Below are positions 1-7,127 of a stretch of DNA of 8,235 nucleotides, in pieces. A program made the position numbers and the translations under genes. Source of the DNA: an uncultured Flavobacteriales bacterium. Its GTDB lineage: Bacteria > Bacteroidota > Bacteroidia > Flavobacteriales_E > Vicingaceae. Numbering within the stretch: position 1 is the stretch's first letter; the number at the start of each line of letters is the position of its first letter. A model generated the notes under the pieces. The model did no database searches and had not been told where the DNA came from. It saw nothing but the letters and a program-made list of their open reading frames with translations. The DNA is taken from positions 1 through 8,235 of the forward strand of contig CALALS010000037.1 of NCBI GenBank assembly GCA_937925525.1. Direction: 5' to 3'.

Positions 1-29
1 TTAAAAGTTTTTGAAATCTATTTATTTTC

Positions 30-37
30 TAATTTTA
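30..37 (+). promoter_or_regulatory. Possible -7 element of the metK promoter
   Basis: TAATTTTA differs at one position from the Bacteroidota -7 consensus TAnnTTTG. A TTTG at 10-13 could be the -33 element, but the 16-base gap is shorter than the usual roughly 19. It lies about 30 bases before the metK start, a sensible distance. The AT-rich context makes chance matches likely, so this is tentative. Confidence 0.3.
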
Positions 38-67
38 GCCTTCCAAAATATTTAACACACATTTAAT

Positions 68-1324
68 ATGTCATATTACTTTACTTCAGAGTCAGTTTCA
101 GAAGGTCATCCGGATAAAGTTGCAGATGCAATATCTGATTCATTAATTGATAACTTTTTAGCATTTGATGCAGATTCAAAAGTTGCGTGCGAAACTTTAG
201 TAACCACAGGTCAGGTTGTTTTAGCCGGAGAAGTAAAATCAAGCGCATATCTTGACGTACAAAAAATTGCCAGAGACACTATAAACAGAATTGGTTACAC
301 CAAAAGTGAATACATGTTTGATGGGAATTCATGTGGAGTTTTTTCTGCAATTCATGAGCAATCACAAGATATTAACCAGGGTGTAGAAAGAAAGAAAAAA
401 GAAGAACAAGGAGCGGGTGACCAAGGTATGATGTTTGGCTATGCAACAAACGAAACAGACAATTATATGCCCTTAGCTCTTGATTTATCTCATCTCCTTT
501 TAAGAGAGTTGGCAGCAATCAGAAAAGAAGGGAAACAAATGAAATATCTTCGTCCTGACAGCAAGTCTCAGGTAACCATTGAATATGGTGATGATAATAA
601 GCCTAAAAGTATCGACTCAATTGTTGTTTCAACTCAGCACGATGATTTTGATACAGAGAAAAAGATGCAGCAAAGAATTGAAAAAGATGTCAAAGAAATT
701 TTAATTCCAAGAGTTAAAAAGCTACTTCCTAAGCACATTCAAAAACTGTTTACTAACAAAATTAAATATTACATTAATCCTACGGGTAAGTTTGTAATTG
801 GCGGACCTCACGGAGATACAGGATTAACAGGACGAAAAATCATTGTAGATACTTATGGAGGAAAAGGTGCTCATGGTGGCGGAGCATTTTCAGGTAAAGA
901 CCCTTCTAAAGTTGATAGGTCAGCAGCTTATGCTACAAGACATATTGCAAAAAATTTAGTAGCTGCCGGTGTTTGTTCAGAAGCATTAGTACAAGTTGCT
1001 TACGCTATTGGTGTTGCTCACCCAATGGGGCTTTATGTAAACACTTACGGAACTTCAAATGTAAAAATGAGCGATGGTAAAATAGCTGAGAAACTGTTAA
1101 AGCTATTTGACATGAGACCATATTCTATTGAGAAACGATTCAACTTAAGAACTCCTATTTATAGTGAAACTTCAGCTTACGGGCACATGGGAAGAACAAC
1201 AAGAACTGTTACTAAAACATTTACTTCTCCTGACGGAAAAACTAAAAAAATAAAAGTTAAATTGTTTCCTTGGGAAGAATTAGACTATGTTCCGAAAATT
1301 AAAAAGGAGTTTGGAATTAAATAA
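68..1324 (+). CDS. metK: S-adenosylmethionine synthetase (methionine adenosyltransferase)
   Basis: This cytoplasmic enzyme makes S-adenosylmethionine from ATP and methionine, releasing phosphate and pyrophosphate; the product is the cell's main methyl donor. The 418 residues carry the family's signature motifs: SEGHPDKVAD at 11-20 near the N-terminus, the ATP motif GAGDQG at 115-120, and the glycine-rich P-loop-like GGGAFSGKD at 270-278. The three-domain MetK layout is complete. It is about 35 residues longer than the E. coli enzyme (384), with the extra length mostly in the central region (about 150-235) and the C-terminal tail; as far as I recall, this is normal for Bacteroidota MetK. The start at MSYYFTSESV matches the conserved N-terminus. 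The gene is transcribed alone and ends in a strong hairpin. No SAM riboswitch is visible in the short leader. Its product is the methyl donor for the methyltransferase encoded at 2422, but that is a general cellular link. Confidence 0.97.
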   Translation: MSYYFTSESVSEGHPDKVADAISDSLIDNFLAFDADSKVACETLVTTGQVVLAGEVKSSAYLDVQKIARDTINRIGYTKSEYMFDGNSCGVFSAIHEQSQDINQGVERKKKEEQGAGDQGMMFGYATNETDNYMPLALDLSHLLLRELAAIRKEGKQMKYLRPDSKSQVTIEYGDDNKPKSIDSIVVSTQHDDFDTEKKMQQRIEKDVKEILIPRVKKLLPKHIQKLFTNKIKYYINPTGKFVIGGPHGDTGLTGRKIIVDTYGGKGAHGGGAFSGKDPSKVDRSAAYATRHIAKNLVAAGVCSEALVQVAYAIGVAHPMGLYVNTYGTSNVKMSDGKIAEKLLKLFDMRPYSIEKRFNLRTPIYSETSAYGHMGRTTRTVTKTFTSPDGKTKKIKVKLFPWEELDYVPKIKKEFGIK

Positions 1325-1331
1325 ATTCTAT

Positions 1332-1359
1332 AAGCCTTCAAGTACTTGAAGGCTTTTTT
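1332..1359 (+). terminator. Rho-independent terminator of metK, possibly bidirectional
   Basis: A perfect 24-base palindrome (AAGCCTTCAAGT followed by ACTTGAAGGCTT, 1332-1355) folds into a 10-bp stem with a GTAC loop and runs into a T-tract at 1354-1359. It starts 8 bases after the metK stop. The T-tract runs into the stop codon (1358-1360) of the convergent asparaginase gene. Read on the minus strand, the same stem is followed by a weaker T-rich run, so it may also end the opposing transcript. Confidence 0.88.
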
Positions 1360-2389
1360 ATTCTTTGAACATTTTTACCACTATTTTACCACTCTCTGTT
1401 ACGTAACCTCTAAACATTCCGGGAGTGTTAAAAGGCATGGCTATATTTCCTTCTTTATCAATTGCAATTAAACCACCAGCTCCTTTTAACTCAACTAATT
1501 TTTCATTTACAACATAATTTGCTGCTTTATCTAATGAGTAACCTTTATATTCCATTAAAGCAGAAACATCATACGCTACAACTGACCGGATAAAATATTC
1601 ACCATGCCCGGTACAAGAAACAGCACATGTTTTATTATTAGCATAAGTTCCCGAGCCAATTAAAGGCGAATCTCCTATCCTATTATATTTTTTATTGGTC
1701 ATTCCTCCGGTTGAAGTTCCGGAAGCCAGATTTCCTTTTTTATCAAGCGCAGCAGCTCCTACCGTTCCATATTTTTCATCAGGATTAGTTGTATTAATGT
1801 GTCCATCACTTTTAGAATGGTCTAATTCTATTTTTTCTGATTTCTTAATCTCTTTAACCCTTTTTAATCGTTCTTCAACTTTAAAATATTCCGAATCAAC
1901 TATTTCAAGTTCTTGTTCTTTAGCAAATGCTTCCGCTCCTTTCCCAGTCAGAAGTACGTGCTCTGAATTTTGTAATACTGATTTAGCAGCACTTATAGGG
2001 TTTTTAATATTAGTAACACAAGCAACTGCTCCGGCATTTAGTGTTTTTCCATCCATTATAGAGGCATCCATTTCGTTCTTTTCTTCATTGGTAAATACAC
2101 TTCCTTTACCCGCATTAAAAAGTGGCGAGTCTTCTAGTTGTTTAATCGTTACTTCAATTGCATCCAGAGAATTTCCTCCAGAACTAAGTAATTCATAACC
2201 TTTTTGTAAAGCATTTTTCAATGCCTCTTCATATTCTAGCTGCTTTTCTTTAGTAAGATTTTCTTCACTTATATATCCTGCACCACCATGAATTACTAAA
2301 ACACATTTTTCCATTTCAATGTTCATATTAAAGGAAGTAAATAAAAGAAAAAACAACACTAAACTTATAGCAAGTTTAAATTTATACAT
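1358..2389 (-). CDS. Isoaspartyl peptidase / L-asparaginase (Ntn-hydrolase, type 2), probably exported
   Basis: This is a plant-type asparaginase/isoaspartyl dipeptidase (IaaA/ASRGL1 family). The family hydrolyses asparagine and beta-aspartyl peptides and matures by self-cleavage into alpha and beta chains. With the start at 2389 it has 343 residues. The N-terminal VIHGGAG block lies at 32-38. The cleavage/nucleophile motif is YGTVGAAALD at 207-216, so Thr209 should become the beta-chain N-terminal nucleophile. SGTSTGGMTNK at 223-233 and GDSPLIGSGTYANN at 239-252 are also family hallmarks. The cleavage linker before Thr209 is charged and variable, as expected. Residues 1-21 form a basic then strongly hydrophobic segment that looks like a signal peptide or anchor, but there is no clear AxA site, lipobox or Ala-Gln end. 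An alternative cytoplasmic start is Met26 (2314, MEKCVLVIHGGAG). The frame stays open up to 2575, but that extension overlaps the divergent methyltransferase gene and has no family similarity. The gene is convergent with metK. Confidence 0.92.
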   Translation of the reverse strand: MYKFKLAISLVLFFLLFTSFNMNIEMEKCVLVIHGGAGYISEENLTKEKQLEYEEALKNALQKGYELLSSGGNSLDAIEVTIKQLEDSPLFNAGKGSVFTNEEKNEMDASIMDGKTLNAGAVACVTNIKNPISAAKSVLQNSEHVLLTGKGAEAFAKEQELEIVDSEYFKVEERLKRVKEIKKSEKIELDHSKSDGHINTTNPDEKYGTVGAAALDKKGNLASGTSTGGMTNKKYNRIGDSPLIGSGTYANNKTCAVSCTGHGEYFIRSVVAYDVSALMEYKGYSLDKAANYVVNEKLVELKGAGGLIAIDKEGNIAMPFNTPGMFRGYVTESGKIVVKMFKE

Positions 2390-2421
2390 ATATAGAATTT
2401 TATCATCTTTACGGTGAATAA

Positions 2422-3201
2422 ATGAAAAAGTTATTTCATAGAGCATACCATTACCTCTTGCATTCCTTTTCTGCAAAAACATTACACGGAACACATTCTC
2501 CTTTTGTATATGATTTTTTAGAACAAGTAGTGTATAACCCTTATCCGTTTTATGTTTTTGATATAATTGAATCATTTAGAGCTCAATTATTACTTAACTC
2601 TACCAATATTTATGTTAATGATTTAGGAACGGGTGTTTCCAAACAAAAGAAGATTTCTAAAATAGCCAACAACAGTCTGAAGCCTGCAAAGCAAGCTCAG
2701 TTACTTTTTAAGACAATTAATTACTTTAAATCAATAGAAATTATTGAGTTAGGAACTTCACTAGGTATAACTACACTCTATTTATCAAAAACTTCAAAAA
2801 AATCCTTGGTACATACTTTTGAAGGAAGTGAAGAAATTGCCAAAATTGCCAATCAAAATTTTAAAAAATTTAAAGAAAATAATATTCAAACACATACTGG
2901 AAGTATTGATGAAAAGCTTCCTCAGCTTTTAGATTCCATAAAAAAGGTTGATTTTGTGTTGTTTGATGCAAATCATACATACAACGCCACTTTAAAATAT
3001 TTTAACTGGTGTCTGAATAAATCACATGAGCATACCATTTTTGTATTTGATGATATCTATTGGTCGCCTGATATGACGAAAGCCTGGAATGAAATTAAAA
3101 ACAATAGTAAAGTAACTATGAGCATTGATTTTTATCATTTAGGGATTATTTTCTTTAAAGCAGTTCACGAAAAGCAACATTTTAAAATAAAGTTAAAGTG
3201 A
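2422..3201 (+). CDS. Class I SAM-dependent methyltransferase, Bacteroidota HGxHSPFVYD family
   Basis: This is a cytoplasmic methyltransferase of 259 residues whose substrate cannot be read from the sequence. Residues 22-31 carry HGTHSPFVYD, a motif I recognise from Bacteroidota homologues, which supports the start at 2422. The Rossmann SAM-binding motif I is IIELGTSLGITTLYL at 107-121, followed by an acidic strand end, TFEGS, at 132-136. The later strands VDFVLFDANHTY (176-187) and FVFDDIYWSPDM (207-218) resemble the O-methyltransferase (COMT-like) group, with acidic residues where that group binds metal. There is no signal peptide or membrane segment. The gene is divergent from the asparaginase across 32 bases, so their promoters must be very compact or lie partly inside each other's coding sequence. 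A weak -7-like CATCTTTA at 2404-2411 could serve this gene. The ABC ATPase gene follows after 22 bases, suggesting co-transcription. I am sure of the fold and unsure of the substrate. Confidence 0.85.
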   Translation: MKKLFHRAYHYLLHSFSAKTLHGTHSPFVYDFLEQVVYNPYPFYVFDIIESFRAQLLLNSTNIYVNDLGTGVSKQKKISKIANNSLKPAKQAQLLFKTINYFKSIEIIELGTSLGITTLYLSKTSKKSLVHTFEGSEEIAKIANQNFKKFKENNIQTHTGSIDEKLPQLLDSIKKVDFVLFDANHTYNATLKYFNWCLNKSHEHTIFVFDDIYWSPDMTKAWNEIKNNSKVTMSIDFYHLGIIFFKAVHEKQHFKIKLK

Positions 3202-3223
3202 TTTATTACCTTCACTTCGGATT

Positions 3224-3919
3224 ATGAATGGAATAATTGAAATAGAAAATCTGGTAAAAAATTTTGTTTTAGGGAAACAAACTATTCATGTATTAAAAGG
3301 TTTAAGCCTATCTATTCAAAAAACAGAATATGTGGCTTTAATGGGTCCTTCCGGTTCAGGAAAATCCACATTAATGAATATTTTAGGATGTCTCGACACT
3401 CCTACATCCGGGAATTATTTTTTAAACAATAAAAATGTAGCGAAGCTTGAAGATAACGAGCTAGCTGAAATCAGAAATAAAGAAATCGGGTTTGTTTTTC
3501 AAAGTTTCAATTTACTTCCCAGATCTTCTGCACTTGATAATGTTTGCTTACCATTAATTTATGCGGGAAAATCTAAAAAAGAAAGAGAAGAAATTGGAAA
3601 AAATATTTTAGAACAAGTAGGATTGTCCGATAGAATGGATCATAAACCTAACGAACTTTCAGGTGGTCAAAAACAAAGAGTTGCCATTGCAAGAGCTATG
3701 GTAAACAATCCTTCTATTATACTGGCAGACGAACCAACCGGAAACTTAGACACCGCTACTTCGTACGAAATCATGGCATTATTTGACAAAATTAACCATC
3801 AAGGAAACACAGTAATATTAGTTACGCATGAAGAAGATATTGCTAATCATGCAAAAAGAGTGGTTCGTTTGAGAGACGGTATTGTAGAGTCTGACATTAA
3901 TAATAAACCTTTAGAATGA
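3224..3919 (+). CDS. ABC transporter ATP-binding protein, LolD/MacB (FtsE-like) type
   Basis: This is the ATPase subunit of an ABC system in the LolD/MacB/FtsE class. These work with FtsX-like permeases in lipoprotein release, macrolide or peptide export, or cell-division signalling, rather than in solute uptake. All nucleotide-binding motifs are intact in the 231 residues: Walker A GPSGSGKST (41-49), the Q-loop glutamine in FVFQSFNLLPR (Gln93), signature LSGGQ (145-149), Walker B IILADEP (165-171), D-loop GNLDTATS (173-180), and the switch histidine in THEED (His202). FQSFNLLP and DEPTGNLD are typical of the LolD/MacB branch. No permease gene is adjacent on either side, so its partner must be encoded elsewhere. 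The stop codon overlaps the next gene's start (ATGA, 3916-3919), which suggests translational coupling to the cobalamin adenosyltransferase. The subfamily is confident; the transported substrate is unknown. Confidence 0.93.
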   Translation: MNGIIEIENLVKNFVLGKQTIHVLKGLSLSIQKTEYVALMGPSGSGKSTLMNILGCLDTPTSGNYFLNNKNVAKLEDNELAEIRNKEIGFVFQSFNLLPRSSALDNVCLPLIYAGKSKKEREEIGKNILEQVGLSDRMDHKPNELSGGQKQRVAIARAMVNNPSIILADEPTGNLDTATSYEIMALFDKINHQGNTVILVTHEEDIANHAKRVVRLRDGIVESDINNKPLE

Positions 3920-4464
3920 AAATATATACCAAAAAAGGAGATAGCGGTACCACACAACTAATTGGTGGAACAAGAGTTCCAAAGCATCATGTAAGAATTG
4001 AAGCCTACGGTACAGTTGATGAACTTAATTCTTGGATTGGACTCCTGCGAGATGAGGCGCTTAACAATGAATTCAAAACAACACTTGTTGAAATACAAGA
4101 CAGACTTTTTACACTTGGTTCTCTTCTAGCAGAAGATAAGGAAAAATCTAAAATGACTTTACCACAACTTGAGGAAAAAGACATAGAGTTTCTTGAAAAG
4201 CAAATTGATAAAATGAATGATGTATTACCCGAAATGAAATCCTTTGTTCTTCCGGGAGGAGATTCAAAAGTATCACATTGTCATATAGCAAGGTGCGTAT
4301 GCAGAAGAGCAGAGCGACTTACAACCCATACAAACGAAGTTTTTCCTATCAATCCCATAATCATTAAATACCTAAACAGATTGTCGGACTATTTATTCGT
4401 TCTTGCAAGGTATTTAAACCATGAATTAAAGGGTGAAGAAATTCCATGGAAACCAAGAGTTTAA
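3916..4464 (+). CDS. PduO-type ATP:cob(I)alamin adenosyltransferase
   Basis: This enzyme transfers the adenosyl group of ATP to cob(I)alamin, making adenosylcobalamin for enzymes such as methylmalonyl-CoA mutase. The 182 residues match the PduO/MMAB family, often labelled 'cob(I)yrinic acid a,c-diamide adenosyltransferase'. The N-terminal ATP-binding motif TKKGDSGTT lies at 5-13, followed by YGTVDELNSWIG at 31-42. The hallmark RCVCRRAER lies at 126-134, and NRLSDYLFVLAR at 154-165 completes the active site. The family forms all-alpha cytoplasmic trimers. The length is normal and nothing is missing. The start is fixed by KIYTKKGDSGTT and by the ATGA overlap with the ABC ATPase stop. No other B12 genes are in the window, and no cobalamin riboswitch lies upstream of this run. 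Convincing terminator hairpins are absent in the 58-base gap that follows. Confidence 0.94.
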   Translation: MKIYTKKGDSGTTQLIGGTRVPKHHVRIEAYGTVDELNSWIGLLRDEALNNEFKTTLVEIQDRLFTLGSLLAEDKEKSKMTLPQLEEKDIEFLEKQIDKMNDVLPEMKSFVLPGGDSKVSHCHIARCVCRRAERLTTHTNEVFPINPIIIKYLNRLSDYLFVLARYLNHELKGEEIPWKPRV

Positions 4465-4491
4465 AGGTTTTATTTTACTCAAGAAATATTG

Positions 4492-4499
4492 TAACTTTG
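4492..4499 (+). promoter_or_regulatory. Bacteroidota-type -7 promoter element for the surface-protein cluster
   Basis: TAACTTTG matches the Bacteroidota sigma-A -7 consensus TAnnTTTG exactly. It lies 23 bases before the start at 4523 and would give a leader of roughly 15-20 bases. The -33 element is weak: a T-rich TTTTA at 4468-4472 sits at about the right spacing (19 bases) but lacks the TTTG consensus. It marks the 58-base gap as the break between the adenosyltransferase operon and the secreted-protein cluster. Confidence 0.6.
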
Positions 4500-4522
4500 C
4501 CCTCCTTTTAATCTAAGTAATT

Positions 4523-6079
4523 ATGAACTTCGTAGCAAAAAAACTCTTTTTAATCGGATTTTTAAGCTTTGCTTTTAGCAGTTTTATTGCCCAGAAAGCA
4601 AATAGTAAATTAGCTAATGAATTATTCAACGCCAACAACTTTATTGATGCACTTGATGAGTTTGAGCTTTTGGTAGCTGAAGAACCACAAAACACTAAAT
4701 ACTTGTATCAATTAGCCGTTTGTTACCTAAACACAAATGTTGACAAAACCAAGGCTGTTGGCCTTCTTGAAACAGTTTTAGAAAAAGAAAAGTCTGACCC
4801 AAATACTACTTATCTGTTAGGCAGAGCCTATCATTTTGCCGGAAGATATGATAAAGCCATTAAAAAATATGAAGAGTTCAAGCAAAATGCCAAAGGATCT
4901 TCATTTAATTTAGCTGACGTTGATAAACAAATTGAACATTGCTATAATGCAAAAGAGTTAATTAAATTTCCGGTAGATGTTACCTTTGAAAACTTAGGCT
5001 CTAATGTGAACTCTACTGCACCTGAATACTTTCCATTTGTAACATCAAACGAAGAATTTATTGTCTATAACACTAAAAAGGATGATGGCAGTCAACCGAT
5101 GCCAACAGGACATTACTATTCACAAGTTTACATCTCAAAAGTAACACCTGATGGTACTTATTCAAAAGGCGAGAGTCTTTCTGACAAAATCAATACACTA
5201 GATGGAAACGAAGAAATAATAGGAATGTCTTCAGATGGGAAGTTTATGTTGTTTTACTATGATAATGATCAAGGTTATGGAGACATTTATATTGCAGAAT
5301 TCGATGGAAAAAATGTAAATCGCTTAAAAAAATTAGATAAAACAATTAATTCAAAACATGTAGAAATTGCCGCTGCAATTAGCACAGATGGAAAGACAAT
5401 TTACTTTGCTTCAAACAGACCCGGAGGAATTGGAGGAGTTGATTTATATGCATCTAGACAACTTCCTAATGGTAAGTGGGGACCTGCCGAAAATTTAGGA
5501 TCAGAAATTAACACCAAGTATGATGAGGATTTTCCTAATATTTCTGCTGATGGGAAAACACTTTATTTTAGTTCAAAAGGACATACCAGCATGGGAGGAT
5601 TTGACATTTTTAAAGCAGAATGGGATGAAAACAGTAAAAGTTGGACTAAAGTTAAAAATCTTGGTTACCCGGTAAACACACCCGAAGACGATATGAATTT
5701 TAGAGCTTCTACCAATGGTAGATATGGCTACATATCAGCTTTAAGAAAAGAAGGAAAAGGAAATTTAGATATCTACCGAGTAATATTTAATGAAATTGAA
5801 CCTGAATATACTGTTATAAAAGGCTATGTCACTTCAAAAGATACTACCAATAAAATTACAGATGTATTTATTTCAGTAACCGACTTAAATACAAATGATA
5901 TTTATGGAGAATACTTAACCAACCCTAAAACCGGAAGGTATATTATGATTTTACCTCCCGGTAAATACAACCTACTGGTAGATGCCACAGGTTATAAAAT
6001 GTATTCAGAAGATATTGAAGTGCTTGGTAAAAGCTCATACAAAACAGAAATTAAAAAAGACATTTTAATCAACGAATAA
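4523..6079 (+). CDS. PorE-like TPR / PD40 propeller / CRD-like exported protein lacking the OmpA domain
   Basis: This is probably a periplasmic or outer-membrane-associated protein of 518 residues. A signal peptide covers about 1-23 with likely cleavage before Gln24 (FIA|QK). TPR-like helical pairs occupy about 27-140 (NELFNANNFIDALDEFELL, YLLGRAYHFAGRYDKAIKKYEEF). A PD40/beta-propeller region spans about 165-420, with repeated 'SxDGKxxYFxS...GGxDLY' blades at 235-258, 286-310, 340-364 and 396-419. A carboxypeptidase-regulatory-like beta-sandwich lies at about 431-505 (VIKGYVTSKD to GKYNLLVDATGYK). This order matches PorE (a T9SS component) and related Bacteroidota OmpA-family proteins. Those continue with a peptidoglycan-binding OmpA domain, whereas this one stops at DILINE. 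The start of the next gene 10 bases later argues for a shared transcript. The architecture is confident, but whether it takes part in T9SS is inference; many Bacteroidota encode several such paralogues. Confidence 0.85.
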   Translation: MNFVAKKLFLIGFLSFAFSSFIAQKANSKLANELFNANNFIDALDEFELLVAEEPQNTKYLYQLAVCYLNTNVDKTKAVGLLETVLEKEKSDPNTTYLLGRAYHFAGRYDKAIKKYEEFKQNAKGSSFNLADVDKQIEHCYNAKELIKFPVDVTFENLGSNVNSTAPEYFPFVTSNEEFIVYNTKKDDGSQPMPTGHYYSQVYISKVTPDGTYSKGESLSDKINTLDGNEEIIGMSSDGKFMLFYYDNDQGYGDIYIAEFDGKNVNRLKKLDKTINSKHVEIAAAISTDGKTIYFASNRPGGIGGVDLYASRQLPNGKWGPAENLGSEINTKYDEDFPNISADGKTLYFSSKGHTSMGGFDIFKAEWDENSKSWTKVKNLGYPVNTPEDDMNFRASTNGRYGYISALRKEGKGNLDIYRVIFNEIEPEYTVIKGYVTSKDTTNKITDVFISVTDLNTNDIYGEYLTNPKTGRYIMILPPGKYNLLVDATGYKMYSEDIEVLGKSSYKTEIKKDILINE

Positions 6080-6089
6080 ATATAGTAAC

Positions 6090-7100
6090 ATGAAAAAGAT
6101 TCTTTTAACACTATTAGTTCTTTCAACTTTTTTATCTACAAACGCTCAAAAAGCGAAAATTGAACTAAATCTTACATTAAGAGATGGCAATATTGTAACA
6201 GGCACTTCCTCCATAAGCAGTATTGATTTGGCTACTGATTATGGAAAGCTAGTTATACCAATTAAAAATGTTAGTGCTATTGAAATTGGAATAACTCCAG
6301 ATAACTCTAATAAAGATAAAATCATCAAGTTGGTAAATGAAATGAATAATGCAGATGAAAAAGTAAGACAAGAAGCATATTCATCAGCCCTTGAATTAGG
6401 TCCCGGAGCAATTCCTGTTATAAATAACTATATGTTTAGTGAAAAATATGTTCCCTCTGAATATAATGACTTCACACCAGAAGGAGTGGTGAACGAATTG
6501 AAAGCCATCCACAATATAAATGATGCTTTCTCTGAAAAAGACGTTGTTACTATAGACTATGCCTACAGTATGGGCGGAAGTTATCAATTTGATAAAATAA
6601 GCCTTAAAACCCAGTATGGAGATTTAACCATTCCTAAAAACAAAATCAAAAAAATTGACATCAACTATTTTGAAGAAGGTAGCGGGAATGATAAAACTTT
6701 TAAATTAATAGCATCAAAAAATATTAGTTCAAATGCAAACGGAGGATGGCTAAACACCGGCATTATGGTAAAAAGCGGTCAATACATACAAATAGCCGCT
6801 AAAGGAGAAGTTACACTAGCAAGTTTATCAGGAAACAAATACAATCCTGATGGAAAAGTGGTAGGAGCAAACAATGACTATGAAGATGATTATATTGATG
6901 ATTATTCATCAAGCACATCCACCTATCCACAATATGGAAACGTTGTTTACAAAATTGGCGATAAGGGAGCCGCTACCAGAGCAGGTTCTAATTACAAAGG
7001 AGTCGCTAAATCATCAGGAATTTTATTCTTATCCATTTACGAAACGGTATATAATGCTTCCAATTCCGGATTTTATACAGTTAAATTAAGTGTGAAGTAA
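6090..7100 (+). CDS. Exported protein with duplicated beta modules, HEAT-like helices and a LecA/PA-IL-like C-terminal domain
   Basis: I do not recognise a named family for the whole 336-residue protein. Residues 1-19 are a clear signal peptide, cleaved before Gln20 (TNA|QK). Two similar beta-rich modules are visible: about 25-67 (LRDGNIVTGT, then IDLATDYGKLVIPIKNVSAIEIG) and 151-192 (then ISLKTQYGDLTIPKNKIKKIDIN). Both share the core 'xxLxTxYGxLxIPxxxIxxIxI'. Between them, 74-115 looks like a HEAT-type helical pair (VRQEAYSSALELGPGAIPVI). The C-terminal part from about 219 (GGWLNTGIMVKSGQYIQIAAKGEV) to the end (VYNASNSGFYTVKLSV) follows the pattern of LecA/PA-IL-like beta-sandwich domains. 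That includes a 'PDG' turn at 253-255 and a terminal 'NxSGxYxV' strand. An acidic, Ser/Thr-rich insertion (about 260-282) interrupts it. Sugar binding is possible but unproven. It sits in the middle of the cluster, 10 bases after the PorE-like gene. Confidence 0.75.
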   Translation: MKKILLTLLVLSTFLSTNAQKAKIELNLTLRDGNIVTGTSSISSIDLATDYGKLVIPIKNVSAIEIGITPDNSNKDKIIKLVNEMNNADEKVRQEAYSSALELGPGAIPVINNYMFSEKYVPSEYNDFTPEGVVNELKAIHNINDAFSEKDVVTIDYAYSMGGSYQFDKISLKTQYGDLTIPKNKIKKIDINYFEEGSGNDKTFKLIASKNISSNANGGWLNTGIMVKSGQYIQIAAKGEVTLASLSGNKYNPDGKVVGANNDYEDDYIDDYSSSTSTYPQYGNVVYKIGDKGAATRAGSNYKGVAKSSGILFLSIYETVYNASNSGFYTVKLSVK

Positions 7101-7127
7101 TTTATTTAATCATATAAACTATAAATA

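Noticed and set aside
1..67. SAM riboswitch upstream of metK
   Set aside because: The visible leader is short and AT-rich with no stem-loop set resembling a SAM riboswitch. Sequence before the window cannot be judged.
1695..2198. 167-codon open frame on the plus strand inside the asparaginase gene
   Set aside because: Its translation is Ser/Leu/Pro-rich without any recognisable domain, and it is antisense to a clearly conserved enzyme; it is a shadow frame.
2390..2575. N-terminal extension of the asparaginase frame by 62 codons on the minus strand
   Set aside because: It overlaps the conserved start of the divergent methyltransferase, shows no asparaginase-family similarity, and lies upstream of a convincing hydrophobic leader beginning at 2389.
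4465..4522. Terminator after the cobalamin adenosyltransferase gene
   Set aside because: No convincing GC-rich hairpin with T-tract is present in this gap; only the promoter element is supported.
6080..6089. Frameshift that would have cut an OmpA domain off the PorE-like gene
   Set aside because: The gap is 10 bases and the next frame starts with a genuine signal peptide and different domains; no OmpA-like sequence is seen in the downstream reading frames.
6874..7089. 71-codon plus-strand frame inside the LecA-like region
   Set aside because: It is a shifted frame in a gene whose main frame has a signal peptide and ordered domains; its translation is low-complexity (Met/Ile-rich).
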